This document shows positions 1-8,555 of a stretch of DNA of 64,000 bases, in pieces. Numbering within the stretch: the stretch's first letter is position 1; each line of letters opens with the position of its first letter. Location of the stretch: NCBI RefSeq assembly GCF_003515685.1, contig NZ_QWEG01000002.1, forward strand, positions 186,001-250,000, written 5' to 3'. The position numbers and the translations under genes are program-made. The notes below the pieces were generated by a model. The model saw only the letters and a program-made list of their open reading frames with translations, was not told the DNA's origin and made no database searches. The DNA is from Neobacillus notoginsengisoli. Lineage in GTDB: Bacteria > Bacillota > Bacilli > Bacillales > Cytobacillaceae.

Positions 1-920
1 TCGCTTTTTGCAAAATCGTACCCATCTGTCGGAGTTTTCCTCCAATCAGATCATCAATGAAATCATTCTTTAATTGTTTATCAACCTCTGCAACTGCAAA
101 TTGTTTCACTAGTTCCAAAGAAAGCGAGATTGCGCAATTCTCGACTGCAATAAAATCAAGTTCTTCAAGAGGTTTATGGTATTCATCAATCAATAAATAC
201 GTTTTAATATGGTTCATCGTTTCAATCGGAACAACGATTTGCCAGCCCTTTTGGCCTTCTAATGACGAGTATTCGACGGCTTGCCGATAATGTGGAAATT
301 TTATTTTATTTTTTTGATTAAAAGAAGCGGGGACTTTTTCAATGATTTCGAATTCTGCCAGGGAAGGGACGGTTGACCCGATGCACTGAAAATTCCGGTC
401 AAAAAGCGAGACCGGATTGCCAATCAACTTCTCCAATGTGTTTATTATTTTGTCGGCTCCCTCATCAGCGAGGGATAAAGCAGTAAAACGATCATGGATC
501 TCCTTGTAATATTGGAGTTTTTTGACTTGATTATTAAATAACTCGCCCATTACAGGATACATGACATCGATATATAGCACATGTCTAGGAATCTGAATAA
601 GAGGTACCCCGTATTTTTTGGCCGCGGCTATGATGGGCTCGGGAATTTCCGAGACAAATCGGTCAATTTTGATTACGAGTGCGCCAATCTCTCTCTCCGC
701 TAACCTGGAAATAAATTGCGTTTGTTCCTCCTCAGTAAAATTAAGAATAGGATAAAGACTCGTTAGAAGCAATTCCCCTCCCTTGATCCAATCGGTAATA
801 TCCGGAGCTTCCATAATCGTTGCCCCACTGATGATTCGATTCAAAGAATTATGCTCACTTAGCAAAACTGCATCTTTCAGAGACGGAACATTCAATAAAT
901 CCTTTATAGTAAAGTCCATA
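1..920 (-). CDS. PucR-family transcriptional regulator, N-terminal part (truncated by window edge)
   Basis: The first 306 codons are visible and the frame is open to the window edge. The N-terminal ~120 residues look like the PucR/PurC-like sensor domain, with an ISGATIMEAPDITDWIKGGE stretch and a GELLLTSLYP segment. A GAF-like or linker region follows. The C-terminal helix-turn-helix expected of PucR/CdaR regulators lies outside the window. The ATG at 920 is preceded by GAAGGG at a suitable distance; an in-frame ATG nine bases upstream is a less likely start. Family members control purine catabolism or amino-acid/GABA use in Bacilli. The target here cannot be told because downstream genes are not visible. 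Confidence 0.8.
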
Positions 921-1055
921 AATGTCATCCCTTCTACAAAAAAATCAATCTCCAAGCCTCCCAACCTTAACTAGCAACAACAACACTGAGAGACCGACAA
1001 TTATCACCAGTATACAACAAAACAATAGAATTCCATTTTAAAAGGAAGCAAGGGG

Positions 1056-1123
1056 GAAGCAAGGGGACGGTTCTGCTGCTTCATTCGGGTCCCGAATGAA
1101 GCGCTGGAACCGTCCCCTGCCTC
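1056..1123. repeat. REP-A nested palindrome, copy 1
   Basis: The outer arms are GGGGACGGTTC (1063-1073) and GAACCGTCCCC (1107-1117). The inner arms are GCTTCATTCGGG (1078-1089) and its exact complement (1091-1102) around a single T. The element could fold into one long hairpin. Closely related copies occur at eight other places in this window. It lies between the PucR-type gene and the small zinc-ribbon gene. The remaining sequence from 921 to 1207 shows nothing else recognisable. Confidence 0.9.
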
Positions 1124-1207
1124 ACTGTGACAATTGGCATATAGCATTCTTTTTGTTTGTGCTACGGTTAAGGTAAGTTGTTTATTATGTAAAGGGAGTG
1201 TTTATAG

Positions 1208-1447
1208 ATGTGTTGTGGATGTTCTAGTATGGAAGATGGGCAAGCGGTTGTGGATCATGTGAGGAATAAGGGCAAGGCGGAGCTTCCTCCTTTGGTTGAG
1301 CATGAGATTCAATGTGAGTGCGGCGAGGTATTTACGCTGAAAAAGGTCATTATGAATTGTCCAAAATGCGAGATGACGTACGCGGTGACGCCTTGCAGTT
1401 CCGGTGATTTCAACAATATAAAGCGCGCGGGTATTGCCTACGCGTAA
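1208..1447 (+). CDS. Small cysteine-rich zinc-ribbon-like protein (79 aa)
   Basis: A 79-residue protein with an N-terminal CCxC cluster (residues 2-5), then CxC near residues 36-38 and CxxC near 50-53. This is the pattern of a small metal-binding ribbon. AAAGGGAGTG ends seven bases before the ATG, and a clear intrinsic terminator follows, so it looks like a real monocistronic gene. I do not recognise a named family. A structural zinc role is inferred only from cysteine spacing. Confidence 0.75.
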   Translation: MCCGCSSMEDGQAVVDHVRNKGKAELPPLVEHEIQCECGEVFTLKKVIMNCPKCEMTYAVTPCSSGDFNNIKRAGIAYA

Positions 1448-1525
1448 TATTATAGACGAAACATGCGGGCATCGCTTATTTTGTAGGAGCATCTTGCTAT
1501 TGCACACCGGGCGTCCGTATCGTTA

Positions 1526-1558
1526 AAAAACTCTTCCATGTATGTAGGAGGGGTTTTT
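1526..1558 (+). terminator. Intrinsic terminator after the zinc-ribbon gene
   Basis: A 12-bp stem (AAAAACTCTTCC with GGAGGGGTTTTT, two G-T pairs) encloses a 9-nt loop and is followed by a T-rich tract. It lies about 80 bp after the stop codon and before the thiamine promoter region. Confidence 0.65.
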
Positions 1559-1581
1559 ATTTTGCCAAAAAGAGCGATTCC

Positions 1582-1610
1582 TTTACTTCCCTCCTGCTCA
1601 AGGGTAACAT
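1582..1610 (+). promoter_or_regulatory. Candidate sigma-A promoter of the thiamine operon
   Basis: TTTACT and TAACAT are separated by 17 bp, each matching the consensus at four of six positions. Initiation would fall near 1617, just before the riboswitch. The match is moderate, but the position is right. Confidence 0.4.
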
Positions 1611-1628
1611 TGAGGTTAGTTACATATT

Positions 1629-1726
1629 CACGAGACTACTAGGGGTGCCCGCTATGGGCTGAGAGAAAAACGCTGAGTTTTTTAACCCTTTGGACCTGAT
1701 CTGGATGATACCAGCGTAGGAAAGTA
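1629..1726 (+). promoter_or_regulatory. TPP (THI-element) riboswitch
   Basis: The conserved THI core is present in order: AGGGGTGCCC, GGGCTGAGA, ACCCTTTGGACCTGATCTGG and ATACCAGCGTAGGAAAGT. It binds thiamine pyrophosphate and here precedes an intrinsic terminator, so high TPP should stop transcription before SDR-thiM-thiD-thiE. The match to the conserved positions is close to textbook. Confidence 0.97.
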
Positions 1727-1755
1727 GAGGTGACGCACCTGCCATTAAAAAATCA

Positions 1756-1787
1756 AGGCCAGGCCCCTCTATGGGTCTGGCCTTTTT
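1756..1787 (+). terminator. Riboswitch-controlled terminator
   Basis: The stem GGCCAGGCCC (1757-1766) pairs with GGGTCTGGCC (1773-1782), with one G-T pair, followed by five T. It sits about 30 bp after the TPP aptamer and is the expression platform by position. Confidence 0.85.
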
Positions 1788-1876
1788 GCGTCTAAAATAC
1801 ACCAACGGTATTCCAGATGTTGATCAGGACAAGTCAATCAGAATACGTACATCAATACAATTAGGGGGGATTGAGG

Positions 1877-2638
1877 TTGGAATTGAAAGATCAAATTGTG
1901 CTAGTGTCTGGTGCCAGCCGGGGTCTTGGACGCGAGATTGCGCGTGCTTTTTCCCGGGAAGGAGCTCGGGTGATTGTCAATTACTTCAATAGCGCGGAGC
2001 AGGCGGAAAGCCTCGTTCAGGAACTTGGTGACAAGGCTGTTGCGTTCCGGGCGGATGTTCGTGACGACGGCCAGGTTAAGAATCTGTTCGAGCAGGCAAA
2101 AGCCCACTTTGGGTCGCCCGTTACAACAATTGTGAATAATGCGCTCGTCTCGTTCAAGTTCGATCCTGTCAAAAACAAGGACGCTTTTGCCATTAGGTGG
2201 GAGGATTACCTTCAGCAGCTGGAAGGCGCGGTCAAGGCAAGTTTATATACGGTCCAGGCAGGACTTGATGATATGAAAGAGCAGAAATTCGGCCGGATTA
2301 TCAATATCGGGACGAATCTTGTCCAGCATCCGGTCGTGCCGTACCATGACTACACGACAAGCAAAGCCGCCCTGCTCGGCTTTACAAGGAACATGGCGGC
2401 CGACCTCGGGAAATATGGGATTACCGTCAATATGGTTTCGGGCGGGCTATTAAAAACGACAGGTGCGAGTGCCGCTACATCCGACGAGGTTTTCGAGCTG
2501 ATCAAGGCATCCACTCCTCTCCGAAGGGTCACCGCTCCTTCAGAAATGGCGGACGCCGTCCTGTTTTTCGCTTCGCCTTGGAGCCGGGCTGTCACCGGGC
2601 AAAATATCATGGCCGACGGCGGCCTTGTGATGAATTAA
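1877..2638 (+). CDS. SDR-family oxidoreductase, first gene of the thiamine operon
   Basis: A 253-residue short-chain dehydrogenase/reductase. The cofactor motif GASRGLG lies near residues 12-18, and the catalytic YTTSK (Tyr-x3-Lys) is in the second half. Overall it resembles FabG-type 3-oxoacyl-ACP reductases. A TTG at 1877 is favoured because the GGGGGG tract at 1865-1869 then lies seven bases upstream; the TTG at 1871 would be too close. It is transcribed from the TPP-controlled leader, 13 bp before thiM. Its substrate is unknown. The location suggests a role in thiamine precursor handling, but nothing in the sequence proves it. Confidence 0.85.
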   Translation: MELKDQIVLVSGASRGLGREIARAFSREGARVIVNYFNSAEQAESLVQELGDKAVAFRADVRDDGQVKNLFEQAKAHFGSPVTTIVNNALVSFKFDPVKNKDAFAIRWEDYLQQLEGAVKASLYTVQAGLDDMKEQKFGRIINIGTNLVQHPVVPYHDYTTSKAALLGFTRNMAADLGKYGITVNMVSGGLLKTTGASAATSDEVFELIKASTPLRRVTAPSEMADAVLFFASPWSRAVTGQNIMADGGLVMN

Positions 2639-2651
2639 GGGGGGACCTGAG

Positions 2652-3467
2652 TTGAAACAAGAAATTTGCTCTTTGCTGCAAAAGGTTAGAGAACAGAATC
2701 CGCTTGTCCACAATATTACGAATGTCGTTGTCACCAATTTTACCGCGAACGGGCTTCTGGCTCTCGGGGCGTCGCCAGTGATGGCTTATGCAAAAGAAGA
2801 GGCGGCCGAGATGGCGTCGATTGCCGGGAGTTTAGTTTTGAACATAGGAACTTTGACTGCTCCAGCAGTTGAAGCCATGCTTCTTGCTGGAAAATCGGCA
2901 AACGAACACGGGGTGCCGGTCATCCTTGATCCTGTCGGTGCCGGGGCAACAACGTACCGGACTGAAACGGCCAGGATGCTTGCAAAAGAAATCAGCATTG
3001 CGGCGATCAGAGGAAATGCGGCAGAAATCGCCAATATTGCAGGAGAAGAGTGGGAAATCAAAGGTGTCGATGCGGTTGAGTCCAATAAAGATACTCGAGA
3101 TCTAGCTGTGCTTGCAGCGAAAAGGCTGAACACGGTTGTCTCGATTACAGGCAAGGAAGATGTCGTAACAAACGGCTTGGAAACGTTCGTCATTGCCAAC
3201 GGCCATCCCCTTTTGACAAAAGTGACTGGCGCCGGCTGCCTGCTCACCTCAGTCGTTGGTGCATTCGCCGCAGTCGAAAAAAATTACTTAAAAGCCGCTG
3301 CTGCCGCTCTGGTTACTTACGGGTCAGCCGCGCAACTCGCCGCTAAAAAAACGGAAGCCAAAGGCCCAGGCAGCTTCCAAATCGAATTGCTGAATCAGCT
3401 TCATCACGTAAACGATGAGGATCTGCTACGAATCAGTTCCTTTAATTATCATCGCAAGGAGGAATAA
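2652..3467 (+). CDS. thiM: Hydroxyethylthiazole kinase
   Basis: A 271-residue ThiM that phosphorylates 4-methyl-5-(2-hydroxyethyl)thiazole using ATP, feeding salvaged thiazole into thiamine phosphate synthesis. Typical ThiM stretches are visible: [17 protein letters not shown] near the N terminus, [20 protein letters not shown], and [10 protein letters not shown] containing the catalytic GAGC. The TTG start at 2652 follows AAGGGGGGACC. It is co-transcribed with thiD two bases downstream and controlled by the TPP riboswitch. Confidence 0.96.
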   Translation: MKQEICSLLQKVREQNPLVHNITNVVVTNFTANGLLALGASPVMAYAKEEAAEMASIAGSLVLNIGTLTAPAVEAMLLAGKSANEHGVPVILDPVGAGATTYRTETARMLAKEISIAAIRGNAAEIANIAGEEWEIKGVDAVESNKDTRDLAVLAAKRLNTVVSITGKEDVVTNGLETFVIANGHPLLTKVTGAGCLLTSVVGAFAAVEKNYLKAAAAALVTYGSAAQLAAKKTEAKGPGSFQIELLNQLHHVNDEDLLRISSFNYHRKEE

Positions 3468-3469
3468 AG

Positions 3470-4288
3470 GTGAAAAAAGCGTTAACGATTGCAGGCTCCG
3501 ACAGCGGCGGAGGAGCCGGCATCCAGGCAGATATTAAGACGTTCCAGGAACTTGGCGTCTACGGGATGTCTGTACTGACTGCGGTTACCTCCCAGAATAC
3601 GCTAGGCGTCCAAGCGGTTTATCCGCTGCCCCCTGAAGCGGCGGCCAGGCAGATCCAGTCGATTGGCGAGGATATCGGAACAGACGCAGTTAAAACCGGC
3701 ATGCTGTTTGATGCAGCAGTAATCAAATCCGTAGCCAGGAGTATCTCTTCTTTTGGGTGGGAAAAAGTCGTTGTCGACCCAGTCATGATTGCGAAAGGCG
3801 GGACTTCCCTTTTGCAAAAAGAAGCGATTGCCGCCCTGAAGGAGGACCTACTCCCACTCGCCATGGTCGTGACCCCAAATATTCCCGAAGCGGAAGAGCT
3901 TACCGGCATGGCGATTAAAACCGAGGAAGAGAAAAAAGAAGCGGCGCGAGTCCTTCACCGCCTCGGCGCCTCACATGTTGTGATGAAAGGCGGCCATGAT
4001 GAAGATGTGGAAAAAGCCGTTGATATCCTTTTTGATGGCGAGAATTTCTTCTACTTTACAAGCCCAAGAATCCAGACAAAAAATACACATGGGACAGGCT
4101 GCACATTTTCGTCGGCAATAGCGGCTGAGCTGGCTAAAGGGCATTCTGTTTATAACGCGGTTTCAACCGCAAAGCAGTTTATCCAGGCAGCGATTGAAGA
4201 TTCAATTCAAATCGGCAACGGACATGGTCCGACAAACCATTGGGCGTTCGGGCGGCGAAATCAACTTGGTGGTAAGGCGCTTGAGTAA
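3470..4288 (+). CDS. thiD: Hydroxymethylpyrimidine/phosphomethylpyrimidine kinase
   Basis: A 272-residue ribokinase-fold ThiD that performs the two phosphorylations of HMP to HMP-PP. The family signature AGSDSGGGAGIQADIKTF is at the N terminus, VVDPVMIAKGG in the middle, and THGTGCTFSSA near the C terminus contains the anion hole and catalytic region. The start is GTG at 3470, with AAGGAGGA inside the end of thiM. A TTTTGCAAAA palindrome lies in the gene at 3810. A 66-bp gap before thiE holds another copy and a ribosome binding site. Confidence 0.95.
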   Translation: MKKALTIAGSDSGGGAGIQADIKTFQELGVYGMSVLTAVTSQNTLGVQAVYPLPPEAAARQIQSIGEDIGTDAVKTGMLFDAAVIKSVARSISSFGWEKVVVDPVMIAKGGTSLLQKEAIAALKEDLLPLAMVVTPNIPEAEELTGMAIKTEEEKKEAARVLHRLGASHVVMKGGHDEDVEKAVDILFDGENFFYFTSPRIQTKNTHGTGCTFSSAIAAELAKGHSVYNAVSTAKQFIQAAIEDSIQIGNGHGPTNHWAFGRRNQLGGKALE

Positions 4289-4354
4289 ATGGCGTTGGGC
4301 ATTTTTGCAAAAACAAAGCTCTATTTCACATTGAAAAGAAAGGCGATTGATTAA

Positions 4355-5029
4355 ATGACGAAAATGACTGTTACAAAAATGAGAGAACTGTTGAAGCTCT
4401 ATTTCATCACCGGCAGTGTAAACTGCAAGAAGAATCCCGATGAGGTGCTCGAGGAAGCGATTAGGGGTGGGATTACCCTCTTCCAGTTTCGCGAAAAAGG
4501 AACCGGCAGCCTGACGCGGGCCTCCAGGGAAGAATTGGCGGTTAAGTTGATGGGAATTTGCAGGCGCCACCGCATTCCATTTATCGTGAATGATGATGTC
4601 GACCTGGCTATTCGCTTGGGTGCCGATGGTGTCCACATCGGCCAGGACGATGAGCGGGCAAGTGAAGTGAGAAAAAAGATTGGCGACAAAATTCTCGGTG
4701 TTTCTGCCCATACGCTTGAGGAAGCCCGACTGGCCATTGAAGCGGGTGCTAATTATCTTGGCGTCGGACCGATTTTTCTAACCGCGACGAAGGATGATGC
4801 CAAGAAGCCTATCGGCCCGGGGTTGGTGCGGGAACTCAGAGAAAAAGGCTATGACATCCCCATTGTCGGGATAGGCGGCATTACAAGCGCCAACGCAGCG
4901 GAAGTCATCGCTGCAGGCGCTGACGGTGTTTCAGTTATCTCCGCAATCAGCCAGGCTCACGAACCTGCTTTAGCAGCAAGCGAGCTGTTGGTTGGGGTTT
5001 CGAGGGTTGAATCTAAGAATCAAGTCTAA
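4355..5029 (+). CDS. thiE: Thiamine-phosphate synthase
   Basis: A 224-residue TIM-barrel enzyme that couples HMP-PP and thiazole phosphate into thiamine phosphate. Visible motifs are [45 protein letters not shown] and [20 protein letters not shown], all typical of ThiE. AAAGG precedes the ATG. It is the last gene of the operon and is followed by a strong terminator. With thiM and thiD it completes the salvage branch; no de novo thiC or thiG gene is visible here. Confidence 0.95.
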   Translation: MTKMTVTKMRELLKLYFITGSVNCKKNPDEVLEEAIRGGITLFQFREKGTGSLTRASREELAVKLMGICRRHRIPFIVNDDVDLAIRLGADGVHIGQDDERASEVRKKIGDKILGVSAHTLEEARLAIEAGANYLGVGPIFLTATKDDAKKPIGPGLVRELREKGYDIPIVGIGGITSANAAEVIAAGADGVSVISAISQAHEPALAASELLVGVSRVESKNQV

Positions 5030-5038
5030 TTTTTACAG

Positions 5039-5078
5039 TAAAAAGCTCGGTCACTTTTTAAGTGGCCGAGCTTTTTTA
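5039..5078. terminator. Intrinsic terminator after thiE
   Basis: AAAAGCTCGGTCACTT pairs with AAGTGGCCGAGCTTTT around a short T-rich loop and is flanked by A and T runs. It can work in both directions between thiE and the convergent GTPase gene. Confidence 0.85.
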
Positions 5079-5112
5079 TGGTGATTGAGATGGTAGGCGT
5101 ACAGATACTCTC

Positions 5113-6354
5113 CTATTTTTCTTTTTTCATTTTCTCAAAAATGGTCTTATAGACGTTTCTGACGTTTTCGAGTGGCTTTTCTTCGATGAAGTAGGCGATG
5201 GCGGCTTCACACAGTGCGTACGTGCCGGCTGTGGCAATCGCGCCGGAGATGACGCTTCCGGCGACAGGGATGATTTTTAGGAGCTGCCTTGCGACTTGCC
5301 TGAAGACAAGCCCGGCGGCCGCGTTCACCCCGAGCGCGCTCAAGAATTCCTTGACGCCTTTTTTATCAAGCCTTTTGCCGCCTATAAGACCGATCGATGT
5401 GACCATCGCCATTTGCAGCCCGGTAATGATCGGGATATCGGGTCCCGGAATCGGGCTCGCTCCGATTGCACCGGTAATGCCCGCGACACTTTTCCCGATC
5501 CTTCTTGCGAGTTTCTTTTGAATCAGTTTAATTTTGGACAATTTTGCAAGGATCATTTGGGCTTCATTGGGTAACTGCTCGATCAAATAATCGAGCAGTG
5601 TGTCTACGTTCCAGCGGATGTCGTAGACAATTTCCCCCCCTTCGAATTCCATATAGGCGCTGACCGGAATGACTTTGACCTGGCCGCCGACCGCTTCCTC
5701 AAGCTTGGCTGCGAGCACGTCGACCGCCTCGCCAATATTGGATTGTTTCAATTCATTGTCAAACGGGGGGGTGTCCGCCGATTTCGGGCTCAGCTCGTCC
5801 ACCTGGGTGACGACGCCGACAATCGGAATCTTGTAGCTATGCTGCGTCTCGATCATTTTCCTGAGCTGCAGCAGCTGTTCGATATCCTCATCAATTCTTG
5901 AACTTACTTCTTTTGCCTTGCTCAAAAACAAAATCGCATCCGGGCATTTTTCCTTAACGGAGGATTGCACTTCCTCAAGGGCGGTAGCGTGTGAAAACTC
6001 TTCCTCCGGCCGATCCGCTTCGCCAAGTCCCCTTGTGTCAAGGATTTCGAGGTCTCCGGATTCCGATTCATACGTATGCCACTTCCCCATGCCGGTCCGC
6101 GCTTTCACGTCACCGATTTCCGCCCGCTTCTCGCCAAAAATGGCATTGATCAAGCTCGACTTCCCCGCTCCCCTCCGTCCGACAATCGCTATCCGCGCCG
6201 GCCGGGCATTCAGGGTGAACTGCTTCAGCTGGTCAAGCTCCCCTCTTATCTTGCTTTTCATCACTTCCGGTAGCTTCGACTCCACAAGCCCATCGTAAAT
6301 CGATTTGATTAAATCATCTATTTGCTGGACATTTTCATCCTTACGCTCATTCAT
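5113..6354 (-). CDS. Era/IRG-like GTPase with C-terminal DUF697 domain
   Basis: A 413-residue protein. The N-terminal GTPase domain has G1 (GRRGAGKSSLIN), G3 (DTRGLG) and a G4-like TQVD in place of NKxD. The C-terminal half has hydrophobic, glycine-rich segments (ASPIPGPDIPIITGLQMAM and following) typical of DUF697/YcjF-type proteins, suggesting membrane association. The start is placed at 6354 because GGGGAGGAG lies seven bases before that ATG; a longer in-frame form from 6405 has no such site. It stands alone. The family is linked to envelope stress or membrane remodelling in a general way, but the role here is unknown. Confidence 0.85.
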   Translation of the reverse strand: MNERKDENVQQIDDLIKSIYDGLVESKLPEVMKSKIRGELDQLKQFTLNARPARIAIVGRRGAGKSSLINAIFGEKRAEIGDVKARTGMGKWHTYESESGDLEILDTRGLGEADRPEEEFSHATALEEVQSSVKEKCPDAILFLSKAKEVSSRIDEDIEQLLQLRKMIETQHSYKIPIVGVVTQVDELSPKSADTPPFDNELKQSNIGEAVDVLAAKLEEAVGGQVKVIPVSAYMEFEGGEIVYDIRWNVDTLLDYLIEQLPNEAQMILAKLSKIKLIQKKLARRIGKSVAGITGAIGASPIPGPDIPIITGLQMAMVTSIGLIGGKRLDKKGVKEFLSALGVNAAAGLVFRQVARQLLKIIPVAGSVISGAIATAGTYALCEAAIAYFIEEKPLENVRNVYKTIFEKMKKEK

Positions 6355-6550
6355 GTATGAACTCCTCCCCTTGTTTGCACTATTATACCCTTTCATAGAT
6401 GGCATATATGTTTATGGCTGGACTCTTTCTATTCTTCTACCCTGATTGCATGGGGAAGTATGTATTTTTTTTTGCAAAATAAAAGTGAGAGGGTGAGTTT
6501 CGTTCGCATCGAATCGCAGGGTGATGATCATATAACGAAGGCTGTCGTGG

Positions 6551-6941
6551 ATCTGGTTCTTATGCGACAGGAGAGCACCAATTCTACCCACTGGATGTCG
6601 CATAGCAGGCTCTTATGCGACAGGAAAGTACCAATTCTACCCACGGATGTCGCATAGAAGGCTCTTATGCGACAGGAGAGCAGTGATTCTACCCCACGGA
6701 TGTCGCATAGCTGGCTCTTATGCGACAGGAGAGCACCAATTCTACCCACGGATGTCGCATAGCAGGCTCTTATGCGACAGGAGAGCACCAATTCTACCCA
6801 CTGGATGTCGCATAGCAGGCTCTTATGCGACAGGAAAGCAGTGATTCTACCCCACGGATGTCGCATAGAAGGCTCTTATGCGACAGGAGAGCACCGATTC
6901 TACCCACTGGATGTCGCATAGACGAATCTTTTTGCGACAGA
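6551..6941. repeat. Tandem array 1: about 7.5 units of 52-54 bp with an inverted repeat in each unit
   Basis: TTATGCGACA recurs at 6560, 6613, 6665, 6718, 6770, 6823 and 6876, with a degenerate copy near 6930. Each junction reads TGTCGCATA, then about nine bases, then TATGCGACA, so every unit can form a 9-bp hairpin. The bases between hairpins are also conserved and come in two alternating versions (GAGAGCACCAATTCTACCCA and GAAAGCAGTGATTCTACCCC types), which excludes a CRISPR. It lies between the GTPase gene and the membrane protein gene at 7093. The rest of 6355-7092 holds only a TTTTGCAAAA copy and a REP-B element. Confidence 0.95.
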
Positions 6942-7034
6942 AAAGCCTAAATTTTATCAACGACTGTCCAATACCCAATTGCCCCCAGCGAGTAAGGCCT
7001 TTTTTGCCGTCAATCCACAAGTCCATATGAAAAA

Positions 7035-7083
7035 TGCCTGGCACGACAGCGGGACAATTAACGTCCCACTAACGTGCCAGGCA
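7035..7083. repeat. REP-B palindrome, copy 1
   Basis: The outer arms TGCCTGGCACG and CGTGCCAGGCA (11 bp) surround inner arms GGGAC and GTCCC. It ends ten bases from the stop of the minus-strand gene at 7093, so it could act as its terminator. A longer version is at 27174 and a half copy at 18697. Confidence 0.9.
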
Positions 7084-7092
7084 CTACCACTA

Positions 7093-7650
7093 TTATTCAT
7101 ACTCGGATGGATCGATGAAGAAGTTATAGCCAAGATACACGATGAAGGCCACGGCGGTGGCGATGTAGCCCCAGCCGAGGATGACCTGGTCGATGACGAG
7201 GTAGCTGTTGCATAGGTTATCGGGTGCCATGATGTAAAGCCAGCCCATGGCGATGAAGAGTGCGGTGAAAAATCCGAAGACGATATTTCGCCCTCTGCCC
7301 GTCAGCTTGAACCAGCTGTCCCGTAATGGAATGCCTGCGAGAAACGGCAGGCTGATGAATTTGAACACCTCGACGGCCGGAAGCGTGAGAGCTTCATCCA
7401 TCGCCCGCGGCAGCATCCAATAGCCAATGATGACCATGAAAAGAAGGATCCCCGGCACGCCATTTTCATTCCATTTTGCAAAAAAGCCAGGAAACTTATC
7501 AAGGAAAAAGCGTCCCATGAAGAAGCCGGAGACAACGAGCAACGGCATCTGCATATGCATGTGAACGATCATGATCGATTCCAGGAAGTTGGCAACCGGA
7601 GGAAGGGCGAGAGCTGCCAGTAAAAATAAACCGTATGCTCCCTGTTTCAT
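7093..7650 (-). CDS. Multi-pass membrane protein coupled to the SCO gene
   Basis: 185 residues with about five hydrophobic segments and a HMHMQMP histidine/methionine cluster near residues 30-37. Its ATG overlaps the stop codon of the SCO gene (ATGA), so the two are translationally coupled downstream of the ba3 oxidase operon. I do not recognise a characterised family. The His/Met cluster and the coupling to a copper chaperone suggest copper delivery or oxidase assembly, which is inference only. Confidence 0.75.
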   Translation of the reverse strand: MKQGAYGLFLLAALALPPVANFLESIMIVHMHMQMPLLVVSGFFMGRFFLDKFPGFFAKWNENGVPGILLFMVIIGYWMLPRAMDEALTLPAVEVFKFISLPFLAGIPLRDSWFKLTGRGRNIVFGFFTALFIAMGWLYIMAPDNLCNSYLVIDQVILGWGYIATAVAFIVYLGYNFFIDPSEYE

Positions 7651-8279
7651 CGCTGCTCCCCCTCCTCAAGAATGCTCGTAACCTTCCGGGCCGCTTCGCC
7701 TGGTTGCTTGTAGTCCATGACGTCAGCCAAATTACCGTTACGGTCGACAAGGTAAAACGCCGAGTTATGGGCAAAATTCCCTTCACCATCCGGGATGACA
7801 ATGACGCCGAATTCCTTCAGCAGCGAATCGAGCTCCGCTTCGTCCTCGATCCGCGCCATCCGCCATGTTTCCCCGTCACTCTCGAACATGTTCTTGTACT
7901 TATCGAGCCTTTCAGGTGTATCCCGCTCAGCATCAAAGCTGATGCTCAAAAAGACAATGTCCTTGCCGATAAAGCGCTCAGGCAGCTGCTTGTAAACCTC
8001 GCCCATGTTCATTTCCAGTTCGGGGCAAACCGTTCCGCAGCTCGTGTAAAGGAACGTAATAAACACATACTTCCCTTTGAACTCCGAAACCGGGTACGCC
8101 CGCCCTTCGCTGTCTTCGAGCGTAACCTCTGGGAACTTTGGTTTTTCCTCTTTGAGCCGCTCGACCCTCGCTGCTTCTGCCGTAAAGGCGTGAAACCCGT
8201 CCGTCCCGACATAGAACAGGACAAGTCCAAACAGCAGAACCATCATGCTCGCCCACGTATTTCTTCCAAACTTCTTCAT
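7647..8279 (-). CDS. SCO1/SenC-family copper chaperone
   Basis: About 210 residues with an N-terminal membrane anchor (residues ~8-25) and an extracytoplasmic thioredoxin-like domain. The copper ligands are visible: TSCGTVCPELE (CxxxC) and the distal histidine in FAHNSAFYLVD. SCO proteins metallate the CuA centre of cytochrome oxidase. The start is placed at the inner ATG (8279), where GGAAGTG is six bases upstream; an ATG at 8294 is also in frame. It lies downstream of oxidase subunit I, after an intrinsic terminator, and overlaps the next gene by four bases. Confidence 0.92.
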   Translation of the reverse strand: MKKFGRNTWASMMVLLFGLVLFYVGTDGFHAFTAEAARVERLKEEKPKFPEVTLEDSEGRAYPVSEFKGKYVFITFLYTSCGTVCPELEMNMGEVYKQLPERFIGKDIVFLSISFDAERDTPERLDKYKNMFESDGETWRMARIEDEAELDSLLKEFGVIVIPDGEGNFAHNSAFYLVDRNGNLADVMDYKQPGEAARKVTSILEEGEQR

Positions 8280-8375
8280 GAAAATCACTTCCATCCAGTG
8301 TAATCACCTGGCTAAAAAGGGTTGCCAAACCGAACATCATCATTTTGCAAAATAATCTTTCGTTCATGTAATGTA

Positions 8376-8428
8376 TAAAAAGGCGGCCGCTCAGAGATGA
8401 ACGAATCATCATACAAAAACGGCCGCCT
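8376..8428 (-). terminator. Intrinsic terminator between oxidase subunit I and SCO
   Basis: On the minus strand AGGCGGCCG pairs with CGGCCGCCT (8420-8428 with 8381-8389), and TTTTTATA follows. The 30-nt loop contains a second small stem (GATGA with TCATC). It probably ends the oxidase transcript. The stretch 8429-8555 shows nothing else. Confidence 0.75.
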
Positions 8429-8555
8429 GTCAGAACTTGATATTGCCTGCATCTTACTCTTAAAGCGGCCTATTCATCAAGCTACCAAAAATTTATTTTG
8501 CCAGAATTCGAGAACTCAATGTTCATTCGCTCTCCGCAATTCCTTTGCTAAAATC

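Noticed and set aside
6528-6866. Repeat-protein reading frames on both strands of array 1
   Set aside because: They only translate the tandem DNA repeat, have no ribosome binding site, and exist on both strands because the unit contains a palindrome.
6551-6941. CRISPR-like array
   Set aside because: The sequence between the dyads is conserved from unit to unit, so there are no unique spacers, and no cas genes are near.
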